This document shows positions 34,859 through 45,888 of a stretch of 64,000 nt of DNA, in pieces (the first letter of the stretch is position 1; each line of letters begins with the position of its first letter). Both the position numbers and the translations under genes were made by a program. Source of the DNA: Oxytricha trifallax (Eukaryota > Ciliophora > Spirotrichea > Sporadotrichida > Oxytrichidae). The stretch is from contig ARYC01002630.1 of the NCBI GenBank assembly GCA_000711775.1, positions 18,210 through 82,209 on the forward strand, in the 5' to 3' direction. Below the pieces are notes generated by a model. That model saw only the letters and a program-made list of their open reading frames with translations, was not told the DNA's origin and ran no database searches.

Positions 34859-35570
34859 TTTTTTTGCTTAAATAAATTATAATAATATAGCCAATTAAAA
34901 ATTTCACAAGTTATTTTTGAAATAAATTATATAATTTGTGTTTGAAATTAAAACATCTATATAAACTTTAATTGAAAATCTCTTATATAAATTGTCAAAA
35001 TTTGTATATTAAATTAAATTGCTTTAATGATTTTTAATTTTTACATCGAAATAAGTGCAAATAGAAATATATTAAAAAAATAAAATGATTCTTAAAGTTT
35101 TTATTAAAAAAAATATTAAAATCTAATGAAATTTCTTGGATCCATTTCATTATATTTACACAAGCAAATTTAATCTTTTATAATTTTATGCCTTTTAAAT
35201 GAAATGAGTAATAAGAATAGAATATACTCTTTAATAATTATATAGTAAAAAGTAAGGTTTTTGTATTTTATTAAGAATATTAAAATTTAGCACGATAAAT
35301 CTCTTTTTTCAAAAAAATAAGCCGTCTTGAGTATTGTTAATTAATTTTTTCTAGTCATTGTTTCTGGAAAAATAAGTAACATAATTCTGGCGTAATTATG
35401 TTGACTTATAATATAACTTAAAGATTTCATTTAAAATTTATTTTTTAAAATAGAACTCATCTGAAATGTATATTTCTTCTCGAAATATTTTTAAGAATTT
35501 TTGGTTTACTTTTAATTTATATATACTTTCTAGGAAATATAAATTTTTTAATAAAATTATATTGTAGGAA

Positions 35571-35978
35571 TACATTTGATTTGGGAAAATTATTAATAAA
35601 TTAATTAATTATAATTCAAATTCGTGGCAGTTAACTTTCTGGAAACCTAGACAATATGTACTTGTTCGATAGAGAATTCAAAATTAGCTGGACTTTACTA
35701 TTGGCGGTACCCCTCTATCGCATCCCTGGAGCGAGATAACTCAACTTTAATTTTGGCATTAAAATCAACTAAACAAATCACCAAAAATTAAAGTTGGGTT
35801 ATCTCGCTCCAGGGATGCGATAGAGGGGTACCGCCAATAGTAAAGTCCAGCTAATTTTGAATTCTCTATCGAACAAGTACCATATTGTCTAGGTTTCCAG
35901 AAAGTTAACTGCCACGAATTTGAATTATAATTAATTAATTTATTAATAATTTTCCCAAATCAAATATATTCCTACAAT
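35571..35978. mobile_element. Foldback element P10 (ATTGTAGGAATAC tips)
   Basis: The arms 35571-35760 and 35790-35978 are almost perfect inverted copies. The tips are ATTGTAGGAATACATTTGAT and its complement; inside are the GTGGCAGTTAACTTTC and TTAGCTGGACTTTACTATT boxes. At 408 bp with no coding capacity it is MITE-like, and it lies inside the channel locus. Confidence 0.88.
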
Positions 35979-36221
35979 AATTAAGTGAATTAGCTATTTG
36001 GATTCGTAATATGTTTATCAAAATATGTATAAAATTAAATGTAATTAAAATATTTATAATATACAGGCATATACAATGAAAAATGGCAAATTATTTATAT
36101 TTATAAAGTTAATCATCCCATTATGTTTTTAATTTCATTCAAATAGTAGAATCTATTAGATTAATCAACACTTAAAACCCAAAATTATATATATTATAAT
36201 TTTATTAAGTCTAATTTAATT

Positions 36222-36440
36222 CTTTAGCGTTAATCGTGGAGCAACAACATGTACAGAACCTGATGTTGTAGAGAGGCAAGGGGCATGGACCGAGGAACAA
36301 GTCATGACTACAAAACCCGCAGTGGTATGAACCGACTCCAAAGATCCAAGTTTTTCTACAACTAGTGACACGATAGAATCACTAACAAGAATGGAATTAT
36401 TGGCTACATTGTATTGATTAAATGAGAATAGTTATAAGAT
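36222..36440. other. GC-richer island, coding strand uncertain
   Basis: Both strands look coding. Minus has an 85-codon frame from the ATG near 36475 with a hydrophobic start (MHKVGFLLMALMIL). Plus reads RGATTCTEPDVVERQGAW and TEEQVMTTKPAVV, then TGA and more (TDSKDPSFSTTSD). The island starts with CTTTAGCGTTA, which recurs inverted near 37815-37826. It could be an MDS in inverted orientation or a foreign insert. Confidence 0.4.
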
Positions 36441-36610
36441 CATCAAAGCCATTAATAAAAATCCTACTTTATGCATATTGGTGCTGAATCAAACTGTGAT
36501 CTAATAGTAACGTGAAACTCCATTCTTGACTTCAAGATTTTTGTGAACCGGTTGAGTGTTGTTGGGACATTCAAGTCAAACCCAGTGTATTCTGGAGATT
36601 TCGGTTGATA
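36440..36610 (-). CDS. Channel locus: coding piece
   Basis: Reads YQPKSPEYTGFDLNVPTT, LNRFTKILKSRMEFHVTI and RSQFDSAPICIKQDFYQW before a TGA that presumably lies beyond the MDS end. Strong codon choice; no domain recognised. Confidence 0.58.
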
Positions 36611-37137
36611 TATAGCTATAATATTCAACCTTACTAAAATAGAGCTTTTAAATATTTAAATCACAAATAAATCTGACTGATTAATATATCATAGATATCA
36701 TTATTAAATTTGCATCTCTATTTTATTAATTCCCGCCTTTAAGCTATAAACTAATAATTCTTTTACTCATTTATTATTTATGATTACAAATTAATTTTAG
36801 TAATTTTTATAATTAGATTTCAGATTTTTGAGCTTATTTTTTAAATCTTTCAACAATTATTTATTATTGAATATTTAGATTTTGTTTTATCTTTATATGT
36901 ATGCTATATCATTATTAATACTGATCTTCATAATGCATTTATGAATATAACTTAAGGAAAATAAGTAATTTTTATGAAATAAGATCAAATCTTTTTCGCA
37001 ATTATTATTTATTATTTGAAAATTTACCTCCATAATATTAAAAATTTAAAATACACTAACTTAATTCATTATTTATTTATAAATAACTTGTTAATTGATT
37101 GTTTTTTTTTTAAAAATTATTAATTAAATCATTTAAT

Positions 37138-37553
37138 ATTGTAGGGATACATTCGATTTGGGAAAATGAATTAAAATTAAATTAACTAAATATTAAAATC
37201 ATGCCAGTTATGAAATCCAAAGTGACTTTAAATTAAAATCTGACTTGAATTTATGGTAGATCCCTCAATTTTAGCTGGACTATACTATTACCAATATTCT
37301 TGAATCATTCCAGGAAGCGAGATATTTTGATTTTGAGCTAACTACCAAAAATAGTAAAAGGGGTTTTTTTAGCTTGGGAGAAGAGATAAAATCATTATAC
37401 CAATAACAACGACAGTCAAATTTATTGCGCTATCCAGAGAGTATAATATTGTTAGGGTTTGGAGACATTTTCTAAATAATTAACTGATGGTAATTAATAA
37501 TTAATTAATTCTAATTTTAATTCATTTTCACAAATCGAAAGTATTCCTACAAT
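37138..37553. mobile_element. Foldback element P11 (older copy of the P10 family)
   Basis: The tips are ATTGTAGGGATACATTCGAT and the complement ending 37553. The AGCTGGACT box is at 37273. The inner part is diverged between the arms. It is 416 bp and non-coding. Confidence 0.78.
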
Positions 37554-37619
37554 ATTAACAAAATCTTAAATCAACTTCTTAACGTTGAATAAATAATATG
37601 TTATTGAATAAAATAAATG

Positions 37620-37830
37620 TAAATCTGTGGACCATGACGAGTTGGGTGTGGTCACCAACTCCATTAGAGGACGCCTGGTACTATCCCCACGATCTGCCAA
37701 CGGTTTTAACCGGCGAAGGAGCTCAAGGTCCTCTACCCCTTTAGCTATTATAGAGTGGTTACATATGTATGTCCTGGCCCACGGATCAGTACTCTTCAGT
37801 CAGTCACCCTAAATATAACGCTAAAGTCAA
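37620..37830. other. GC-rich island with hairpins, nature unknown
   Basis: About half G+C in an AT-rich surrounding. GAGTTGG...CCAACTC (37638-37662) and CGGTTTTAACCG can form hairpins. A plus-strand frame from 37627 stays open to 37893, but its last part is antisense to a better minus-strand coding piece. All three minus frames are closed by TGA near 37800. It could be a structured RNA, an MDS of another gene or foreign DNA. Confidence 0.4.
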
Positions 37831-37837
37831 ATCAACT

Positions 37838-37925
37838 TACCGGTGTTAAGATAATAGTTTATCCAAGAGATCCATACAAATCGTGAACTACTTCATCAGT
37901 GATATCTTCGAGGGTGCCATGTTAA
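37838..37925 (-). CDS. Channel locus: coding piece with possible splice donor
   Basis: Reads GTLEDITDEVVHDLYGSL then GQTIILTP, followed by GTAAGTTGATTTG, a good 5' splice-site pattern. No downstream frame is open beyond 37810, so the next piece must lie elsewhere. Confidence 0.55.
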
Positions 37926-38364
37926 ATATAATTAATGAATAATTAAATAATAAACTATTTAAATAATAATTAACTTCTACTTTCAATTCTAATTAAATTA
38001 TCTTAACGCTCTTACCTTAGTTACTATCTATCTATCTCTTATATAAATGTATATATAAGTATAGTTTCAATTGGGTTATTCCCATAAAGTTTTGGAATTC
38101 AAATAGACATACCAAAAGTACTGGAATTATTTTTACTCCAAATAAAATTTTGATTCTCTTTATCTATATATCAAAATTTCTAAATTTCATATTTTAATTG
38201 ATATTTGGGTATTTGAATTAAATAAGGCGGTAATCATTCAATTTTGAAAATGTTTATTTCACTCTAAATTTATCATGATTTCAGAATTATGAAAGGGAGA
38301 CAAAAAATCAAGAATTTTGGAGGACTTTTTGATTTCCAAAACTGTGGGGGTATCTTCTATTGAA

Positions 38365-38645
38365 ATAAATAAAGGTTTAGATTTATTTCTCTCTTACGAT
38401 CTTCATTAAGATCAAGTAAATAAGGTAGAATTACGTTATTAATATCAAATTATTTGACATGCTAAGTTAGATTGAAGGAATCTTTCTTAACTAGTACATT
38501 GTTTTAGATCTCAATAAATAAAATAATTAAAACAATCTCATACTTGTTGATCATTATTTAGTTTACTCCAATCTATAAAAATATTAAATTTTTGGGGTAG
38601 TGATCCTAAAGGGAAGTTAAATTTCTATTCACGAATACTGTAAAT
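38365..38645 (-). CDS. Channel locus: two coding pieces
   Basis: 38545-38645 reads SIREQKFNFPLGSLPQKF then NIFIDWSKLNNDQQ; 38365-38508 reads VLVKKDSFNLTQHVKQFD then INNVILPYLLDLNEDRKR. Between them, GTATGAG...TACTAG would make an intron, but its removal does not give the best frame, so a short IES is as likely. Confidence 0.58.
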
Positions 38646-38649
38646 ATTA

Positions 38650-40120
38650 AAATAAGTAATTAAATATGCTTCCAATGCCCATTCAAGCAATATATAATAC
38701 ACATTTCATATTTTCTTTTAACAGAAACATCATAAAAATAAATAATTTATAGTAATTATAACTAATATCAACATTATACTTTACCCTAAAAAAAACATTA
38801 TCTTGCTTGACTAAGTTAATACGGTTTTATATATATAAAATAAACTCACCATTTAATTGTAATGGGGACTAGAATCAAATATTTAAAAAATACTTGAAGT
38901 ATCATAAATAAATATAATTATAGATATTAATCAATTTCATTAAAAACATTATTTTCTTATATTTTATTGTATAAAGTATATACTATTTTAAATAGTAATA
39001 TATATATTTAGGAAGGCAATAAAGACTTGTTTGATGTTGAATTTTTATAACTTTGATATTTGTATAATTTAGAGATTATCTGAGAAATTTAAATCTGCTC
39101 TTTATAACTACCAGCCTAAATTTTTAATTTATCTGATTTATATTATACAGCAGGACTATCTGATTTTAAAAAAATAATAATTATTTGAAAGTTTGCCTAA
39201 AACTAAATATTAGAATATATAAATGCTTTTGATAAATTAAATAAAAATTAATTAAGTGAATTTAGAGTGTTAGATAAAATGAATTTTAATTGTATTGATG
39301 CCTCTAAAAAAATAAATCATTTTATAATTTTATTTGATAAAATTAGTCTAATGGTAATTTTTATAATGTATTTTTTATTTTTGAAAAATAAAATCTATAG
39401 TTTCAATAAAAAATTAAAATATTACCCTATAAAAAAATTAAAAACTCTACCTTGACAATAATTATATTTGAACAAAAAATAAATTGATTTCTTAAAGAGA
39501 CTTAGCAATACAATTAAAAATTTATCTGACTTAGTACTCTAAATAATTATTTATTTATCAAAGAGATTTAAATCCTCTAATATATTTAATTTCTTTTGGT
39601 ATACAAATTCATAGAATTTACAATAAAATATAAAATAATATAAATCAGTTTTTTTTAATGTAAAATATTATATTTGATGCTCTGTCATTGTTATAGGTTA
39701 CAATATCATTTTTAGATCATCATGTTTAATCAATAAAAAACTCCAACTTATATATTTTTATAAATCTTAATTAGGGTATTTTTTGGTGGTAATTAATTCA
39801 TAAAATTATTTTAAAATTTTAAAAATCTGTAAATTTTTTCATCTTAAATTTTATTACTTTCTCTAAATATTATTATCATGTTTGAATAAGTTACAATATT
39901 TTTATTATAAATAAATTCGATACTATTATAATCAATTTAAATCGTATGGTATAGTATTGTATTTTACTTTTCTCATTTAAAATAGGTATATGATTTCTAT
40001 AACTAATGTTGATGTATGATTTTAGCAATAAATTTTTCGGTGATAATTTTAAATATAAATATAATTGTTTTTAAATGTCTAGCTTCTTATGTCAAGTATT
40101 TATTATAAAATATTAATAAA
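38650..40120. other. AT-rich filler (candidate IES)
   Basis: No coding character and no element ends recognised; it separates coding pieces of the same strand. Confidence 0.4.
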
Positions 40121-40124
40121 ATAT

Positions 40125-40560
40125 GACTCCATTTAATTCCTTATCAGTAGCAAGAATATACTGATTGGTCTCAGAAAGATTGACTCTAACAGGAGTTATA
40201 TCTAATATTTCTGAGTTAAATTTGACTGAAGAGACAGTTGAATATAGTAATGGATCAGACTGTGACTCTTATTTAAGACTGCACTTTTAGATCTCAAAGT
40301 CGGAGCCATTTTAAAGTAAAATATAAATAATAAATTTATTTATACATTAAAAGATATTCTGCTACACTAAGGTAAGGGGAATAGAAATTTCACACTGAAA
40401 TAAAGATTTTACATTCCTAAAAGAATCTTGCCTTCATTTTTCTTATGTAATATGAAAAATAATTTTGCGAACTCTGTATCACATCATATTTGAGCTTTTG
40501 AGTTAAAGCATCTTGATCACTGTGATATGCAGATTAGTGAGAAGTAGATATTTTTATAAG
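40125..40560 (-). CDS. Channel locus: propeller-like coding pieces
   Basis: 40125-40320 reads GSDFEIQKCSLKQESQSD, PLLYSTVSSVKFNSEILD, ITPVRVNLSETNQYILAT then DKE; the pattern of short strands and ILAT.D resembles WD40-type blades. 40385-40560 reads SAYHSDQDALTQKLKYDV, IQSSQNYFSYYIRKMKAR then FFQECKI. Confidence 0.6.
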
Positions 40561-40734
40561 TATTTTTTCTTCTTTTCTTTAACTCAACTCTTTCATATGC
40601 ATTAATTTCAAAGCTCCGAATAATATATAAACATTTTATAAACATTGATATGTTAAATCTAATTTTAGGTTACAAATTAACTATATTCCATTAATTAAAA
40701 AATTAAAATATTGATCGCATATAAACTTCCAGCA

Positions 40735-40828
40735 AAATTCTTTATTAATTTTAGAAATGGATTTTGATCCACTATTTCGTCCAATATTATTTGCTTTAAG
40801 CTGTGTATGAATCAGGCCTTCGAGCCAT
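40735..40828 (-). CDS. Channel locus: coding piece with possible start codon
   Basis: The ATG ending at 40828 opens MARRPDSYTAQSKQYWTK then QWIKIHFQ. It may be the gene start or an internal Met. If internal, the locus continues to the pieces at 41.8 and 50-58 kb. Confidence 0.45.
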
Positions 40829-41149
40829 TTAAAACATAAATCCATAAAAATATATGTAGTTCGAATATTTATAAATGATTAAATTCTTTAAAATATTTTT
40901 ATGTAGTTTACTTTATTTAATAAATCAAGTAAGTCATATCTATTATAAATATCATATTTTTTTCTACTTAAAAGTTAATATTATTAAATCATAAAGTTAT
41001 TCAAATATAAATATCTTTTAATTTTAATTTTTTTTGTTATGTATAAAAGAGTATAAATAAATAAAATATTTCAAAATATTTTGGAAATACTTTCTTATTG
41101 ACTCTCCTCTATCTTGTAATAATAAAGAACAAATAATAGAATTAAGTTA

Positions 41150-41870
41150 GTTTAATTAACAAATATGCAAAATATTTTCGTTTTTATGTTGTTGATAAAA
41201 CAGTTACTAGCCCTTATGAAACTGGCAGGTTACTTTGCCAAATAAATTAATTTCATCTTTGAAACGTAAAACACTTTTTAAACTTGATCTAAATAAATTG
41301 AAAAGTTATACCAAATGAAGGGTCTTAAAAATTTCATAAATTATATTAAGTTTTCTTGATATTCAATGATTTTTATATTTAATTATATTATAACAATAAA
41401 TTTTACATAATTTTTAATTGATTCCCCTCTTTTATACTTATAAATTATCCAGCATTTACTAAAAATAAAGTATCAATGATTAAATAAATAAATTATTTAA
41501 ACTTATAATCATAAAAATAAACTATTTTAGAGATATTTTATATCAATCATTAAGCTTTTCAAACAATTATCACAATAAAAAAATATTTTACTTTAAAAAC
41601 TTCCAAAAACGTTTTTATAGCTTAATGCATTATAATAATTTATTTAGTTAGTATATATTAAGCAAATATATTATATATATCTGCTATATTTTTGACTCTT
41701 TAATATTAATACTAAAAAGTTTTTCCAATATAAAAACTATAGTGCAAGTTAAATTAGTTAATGATTATAGGATTAATAATTGCTGCTTATATGCAAATTC
41801 ATATTGATCATTGACAAATAGCGAGTTCTTAATCTATCGAAGTTTATAATACCCTGATTTAATACCCTAT
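41150..41870 (-). CDS. Two short coding-like pieces upstream of the channel locus
   Basis: 41160-41240 reads GKVTCQFHKGQQLFYQQH then KNENI; 41775-41870 reads GIINFDRLRTRYLSMINM then NLHISSNY. They are on the same strand as the locus and separated by filler. Confidence 0.35.
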
Positions 41871-42189
41871 AATTTTTAATATATTATTATAAATTATATT
41901 TATGGCATGGCTTTCAGTAATTTTATTTATTATATAGAATTATAATATTTATTTATTTTAGGGGTGATTTTGCATATCCTAACTATTAGTATAAAAAATT
42001 TTCAGTTAGTCAATTATTTTGGGGGGGGGGACTTAGTTTTGATATAAATTTTTTTATAATAATCTTAAAATAGCTTATATCTTTTAAAAATTATACAGAT
42101 AAATTTTATATATTAAGATTTATAAAAATCTGAGAAAAAATTGTAATTGGATTAAATGAATAAATATGTCAATTGATAAGGTTTTTATT

Positions 42190-43694
42190 GATTTTGTCAC
42201 TCAACTCCTATAGAGATGGAATTGTGCTAAAATCAGACGAAAAATAATTCAAAAATATTTTTTGTTCTTTCCCTAATAAATTGTCCCTTCTTACGAATGT
42301 TGCTAATTCAAGTATGTCTCTACATTTTGCTGCTAACTTGGTAAATTTATCTCCCAAAATGATCTCTATCAGAATCACTATAATAGAGAAAGTATCTTGT
42401 CTAATGTCACCATTATGAATCTCATCCAAGTCGAAAGGATGCTAATAAATGCTTATTGGCATTTTTGAAGCTAGGCACTATTATCATATAAAGGAACAAT
42501 AACAGAAATTTGAAAGAAAAAGTTGATAATCTTTTTGATTGAAAATCCTAATGTTTTTTGGGCAAATTTATCTATGCACTAGTCCTAATTAATGTAATTA
42601 GTGAACGCAATCAATCAGTTAAAGCAAAAACTTTAAGTTTAAAGAAATAACTTTTGAGACTCTCAACTGTTTAAGAAGTGTATATTAAAAGGACCGTTTC
42701 TTCAATTGGAAACTCTCGCTATCAGTAAATACTGCGATGTAATTGTCTTAAAAGGAAGTTTAAGAGCATGATTTCATATACCTTAAAATTTTGAATTCAT
42801 TCCAAAGGTTTTAAGTTGTATTGTAATCTTTGTTTATTTAGTCGTATGTAAGTTTAATTTGATAGCCTTCAGCTAATATGAACTCATCTTCGTTTAGAAT
42901 TAATTAGTTATCTTATTAAGCTAATCTCAAAATTAGTTCAATTTCATTTTTTAAGAAGGGGTGTAGCACATCTTAATTCTGAAAAGTTAATTTTTAGCAA
43001 CTACATAAGTGATTTTCTTGTGCATTTTATGTTGCTGTGTTGATAATAGTCACACTATCATCTTCTTTGTTTAATGTTGTATGATCTAAATTAGGCAAAA
43101 TGTTTTTATGTTCTTCTTAGTTAATTTATGTTGCTGTTTGATTATTGATCTTGTCAGCTACAGCATCAGGGAAGTTTCTTGCCTTTTCTATCTAGGAAAA
43201 AATCTATAAATTATGAAACATAAATATTTTACAATTTTTGGATAACCTAATTAGATTAAGTCACTTGTATTGTGTCTTGTCAAATGTTGCAATAAATTTT
43301 GTTTGCACTTAAAATTTAGCTATTCATTCTTTTTTGTGCAAATTAAACAGACATAGTTACCTCCAACTTTTAGTTACATAAATTTTCCACTTTCTCATTT
43401 ATGTACGTGTAAGTGTCTTTTAAGTTCCATTTAAGTATAGACTTAAGAACATAAATGACAATGAGCTAATTTTTTAGGTTTTTTGTTTTAGTTTTTAGCT
43501 CTAGATGATCTTCTTGACTACCATTTCTCATACATAATTTTATACTCATGCGACCCTGAGAAGACATAATTAATTTAAGGCAAGCTAATTAGTTATGTAT
43601 GAGGCTCTGAAGTTTTTGATTTATTTATGTCGCTAGAAATTTCATCTGAACTATAGTGCGAATCAGAAGAAAGCGAAGAAGTTTCAACACTCAT
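42190..43694 (-). pseudogene. TBE-like zinc-finger / kinase gene in TBE-4
   Basis: The ATG ending at 43694 opens MSVETSSLSSDSHYSSDE, a Ser/acidic N-terminus. A C2H2 finger CHLCSQVYTQMELKRHLH follows near 43400-43470. A second one (NYVCLICTKKNE...) lies near 43250-43370 in another frame, so there is an indel between them. The C-terminal 42208-42429 reads DEIHNGDIRQDTFSIIVI then LIEIILGDKF, the C-lobe of a kinase. The HRD core between was not found intact. Compared with TBE-1 the finger spacing is kept but the sequence is very diverged. Confidence 0.65.
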
Positions 43695-43699
43695 TAAAC

Positions 43700-44390
43700 A
43701 ATTAATTATTAAATACCAGTATATATTTAATATATTCAAACCCCAAATAAATTGTGGACATAAATATTTTTACTAAATACATAAATAAGTACTAAACACA
43801 TAAATAAATTTTTGCCGAGATTACTAAGACATAATTGGGAGACTCCTGAAAATGAGCTTGGATGAAATTAAAGATTTGCTGGGAGATTCCTGGAACATAA
43901 TTGGGAGATTCCTCTGAAAGCTATTTATGTAAGCTATTTCTCATTTTTAAAAGTCAAACAAATATGACAAATTAGACAAAACTTGATTGGGGTTATATGA
44001 TATATCAAATTTTAAGGCTCAAATAAAAACTAAAATAGAATTTCCCTGAAGAGTCAAGTTATGTTTTCATGAAGTTATATTTATTTTTGTATGAAGAAAA
44101 TAATTAGCCAATAAAATTTAATAGAGCAAGTAAACAAAATAATATGAACCAATAGAAACATAAATTTTATTTTTATGTTGCTTTATTATTAAATAGTAAG
44201 ACATAAATATTATTTTTAAAGGACATGAACTAAAATCTCGATAACAATTCTCTAAGCCTTAAGAACATAAATTTTAGAACTCTCGAGGGGAGTCTGAATA
44301 CCAAATTAGATTGGTACAATCACCTCAAATATTCATGTAAGCTTAATTTTATTTTATGTTATAGTGGGCTATCATTTGCCTGCATTTAAA
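43700..44390. other. Spacer of TBE-4 with repeated words
   Basis: Between the divergently placed kinase and 22-kDa genes. Two near-identical stretches (CATAATTGGGAGACTCCTG near 43832 and CATAATTGGGAGATTCCT near 43895), plus GGGAGATTCCTGGAAC between them, form a loose tandem repeat. ACATAAAT/ATTTATGT words are frequent. A bidirectional promoter is likely here. Confidence 0.5.
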
Positions 44391-44399
44391 AAGACAAGC

Positions 44400-44993
44400 A
44401 TGAAGTTTATAAAAGATGTACTTTCATCTTAGAAAGAGTTGCTAAAATCAGCTGACGTTATTTATGTTAACGTACTTAATTACCCTAGAGCTCAGTGTCA
44501 GCAACATAATCAATTATGTCAAAGACGATAATGTCCTCATGAGATACTTAGGTATTTATGATGGAATCACTGATCTTCCAGATAAATACTTTTTCTTTGG
44601 GGTGCTTTGGACAATAAAGAATGACTGGCTAACATAAATAATTAGAGAATAGCAATAGGCCATAAATTATATTGCTGATGAAGAAATGAAGAGGGAGTCA
44701 ATTCTAATTAGCGAATAGTTTCTCTAAGAAATTTAATCAGTACCTCATTTCTCAAGTAAGCCTAAATAATTGTTTATGTCTTTATAGAAAAAAAGGAGAA
44801 AGCTTTGTCAATGCTGAAATCTAAGTTAATGGGAAGGAAACAGCAGAAAAAAAGAAAAAGGTTTGAAATATCTACAACTATTGAGGGTGAAGAACAAAAT
44901 TTTATAAAGCACACCTAAAAATTTAAGTCAACCTAAGAAGAAAATATGATGATGAGAAGTCCTCCAGCAAAACGGATGTATTTTAACTAATGA
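44400..44993 (+). CDS. TBE 22-kDa-type protein in TBE-4
   Basis: The ATG at 44400 opens MKFIKDVLSSQKELLKSA. A one-base frame change near 44490 is needed to enter the conserved block LPDKYFFFGVLWTIKNDW, the counterpart of RNFFFGVLGTIKEDY in TBE-1. A short intron near 44755-44787 (GTAAGCC...CTTTATAG) sits at the same place as the TBE-1 intron. The basic C-terminus has GRKQQKKRKRF, as in TBE-1 (TKRRK), and TGA 44991-44993 ends it. The conserved intron and FFFGVL core show that this protein is under constraint in both subfamilies. Function unknown; basic tail and size suggest DNA binding. Confidence 0.7.
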
Positions 44994-45054
44994 CTTAAGC
45001 TATTTATGTTATCTATTTTAATTATGTATTAACAATTTTTAATAAAGTTAATAT

Positions 45055-45888
45055 TCAAACACTTTGTGTTAACAAATCAAGACAGTGTCTTTCACTGTTC
45101 ATACAATCATTTTGTTTAATTGATATAATTGATTATGTTACTTCTTATAAATTCTTCATGTTGCTTAGTTTAAACTATTAATTGATAAGAGACTTCCTGT
45201 ATTCTTTCTTCACCCTGGAAAACAAATTCTCAATACAATTAAATTTCGAGGAATATGGAGCGTTGAATAATAACTTCCACCCCTTATTGTCAACTGCCTC
45301 GAACTATTTTGAATGATGAGCTCTCAAATTGTCAAGAAAAATAGTTAGCTGTTTATCTTTGTAATTAGGCTCGAGATCTTCTAATACCAAAATAAGGTCT
45401 TGAATTTTAATTGATTTTTTTACAATTCGAAATGTTTCAAGTCCATTCTTTGAACTTATTATTACCAAAGCTGCTAAAGTATCTAAAGTTAATCCCTATT
45501 TTGTCAAAACTAAGTTTTAACTTTTTGGCGCCCACGCTTTCCAAGAAGTTGAATGAGCCTTAAGTATTGTTTCATCCAAGTATACAATGTTTTGATTTTG
45601 ATTTTTTATTTCCCAAAGTTTAGTGTTTACCCTTTGCAAATCTATTTTAATTTGATTCAATTTGTGGTCTGTTAAGTTATAATCACTTTAACATATTTTA
45701 TACTTAATGCCATTCTTTATATATAAGTCTCTGAGTGCAGTGATTGAGATTTTAATTTCTGGAAATCTACGATGAAATACTATAGCTCACTGCTTTAACG
45801 AAAGTGTAATCTGGTCTTTGAGAGTCTTGTATGATATCAAATAATTAATATGGTCTGAAGTTAATTGAAATCTTTTATGCTTTTTCAT
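45055..45888 (-). CDS. DDE transposase of TBE-4, nearly intact
   Basis: The ATG ending at 45888 opens MKKHKRFQLTSDHINYLI and the TGA at 45055-45057 ends a 277-codon frame. Catalytic residues: Asp in NIVYLDETILKAHSTSW, Asp in LTIFLDNLRAHHSK, Glu in SSKFNCIENLFSRVKKEY, the D-D-E pattern of the IS630/Tc1 superfamily. One in-frame TGA follows LSLKQ, where TBE-1 has Gln-Arg (CGA), so a C-to-T change is a simple explanation. Otherwise the frame is open and the codon choice good. It converges on the 22-kDa gene, ending 61 bases from its stop. Confidence 0.82.

Noticed and set aside
39267-39455. 62-residue frame
   Set aside because: Low-complexity AT filler.
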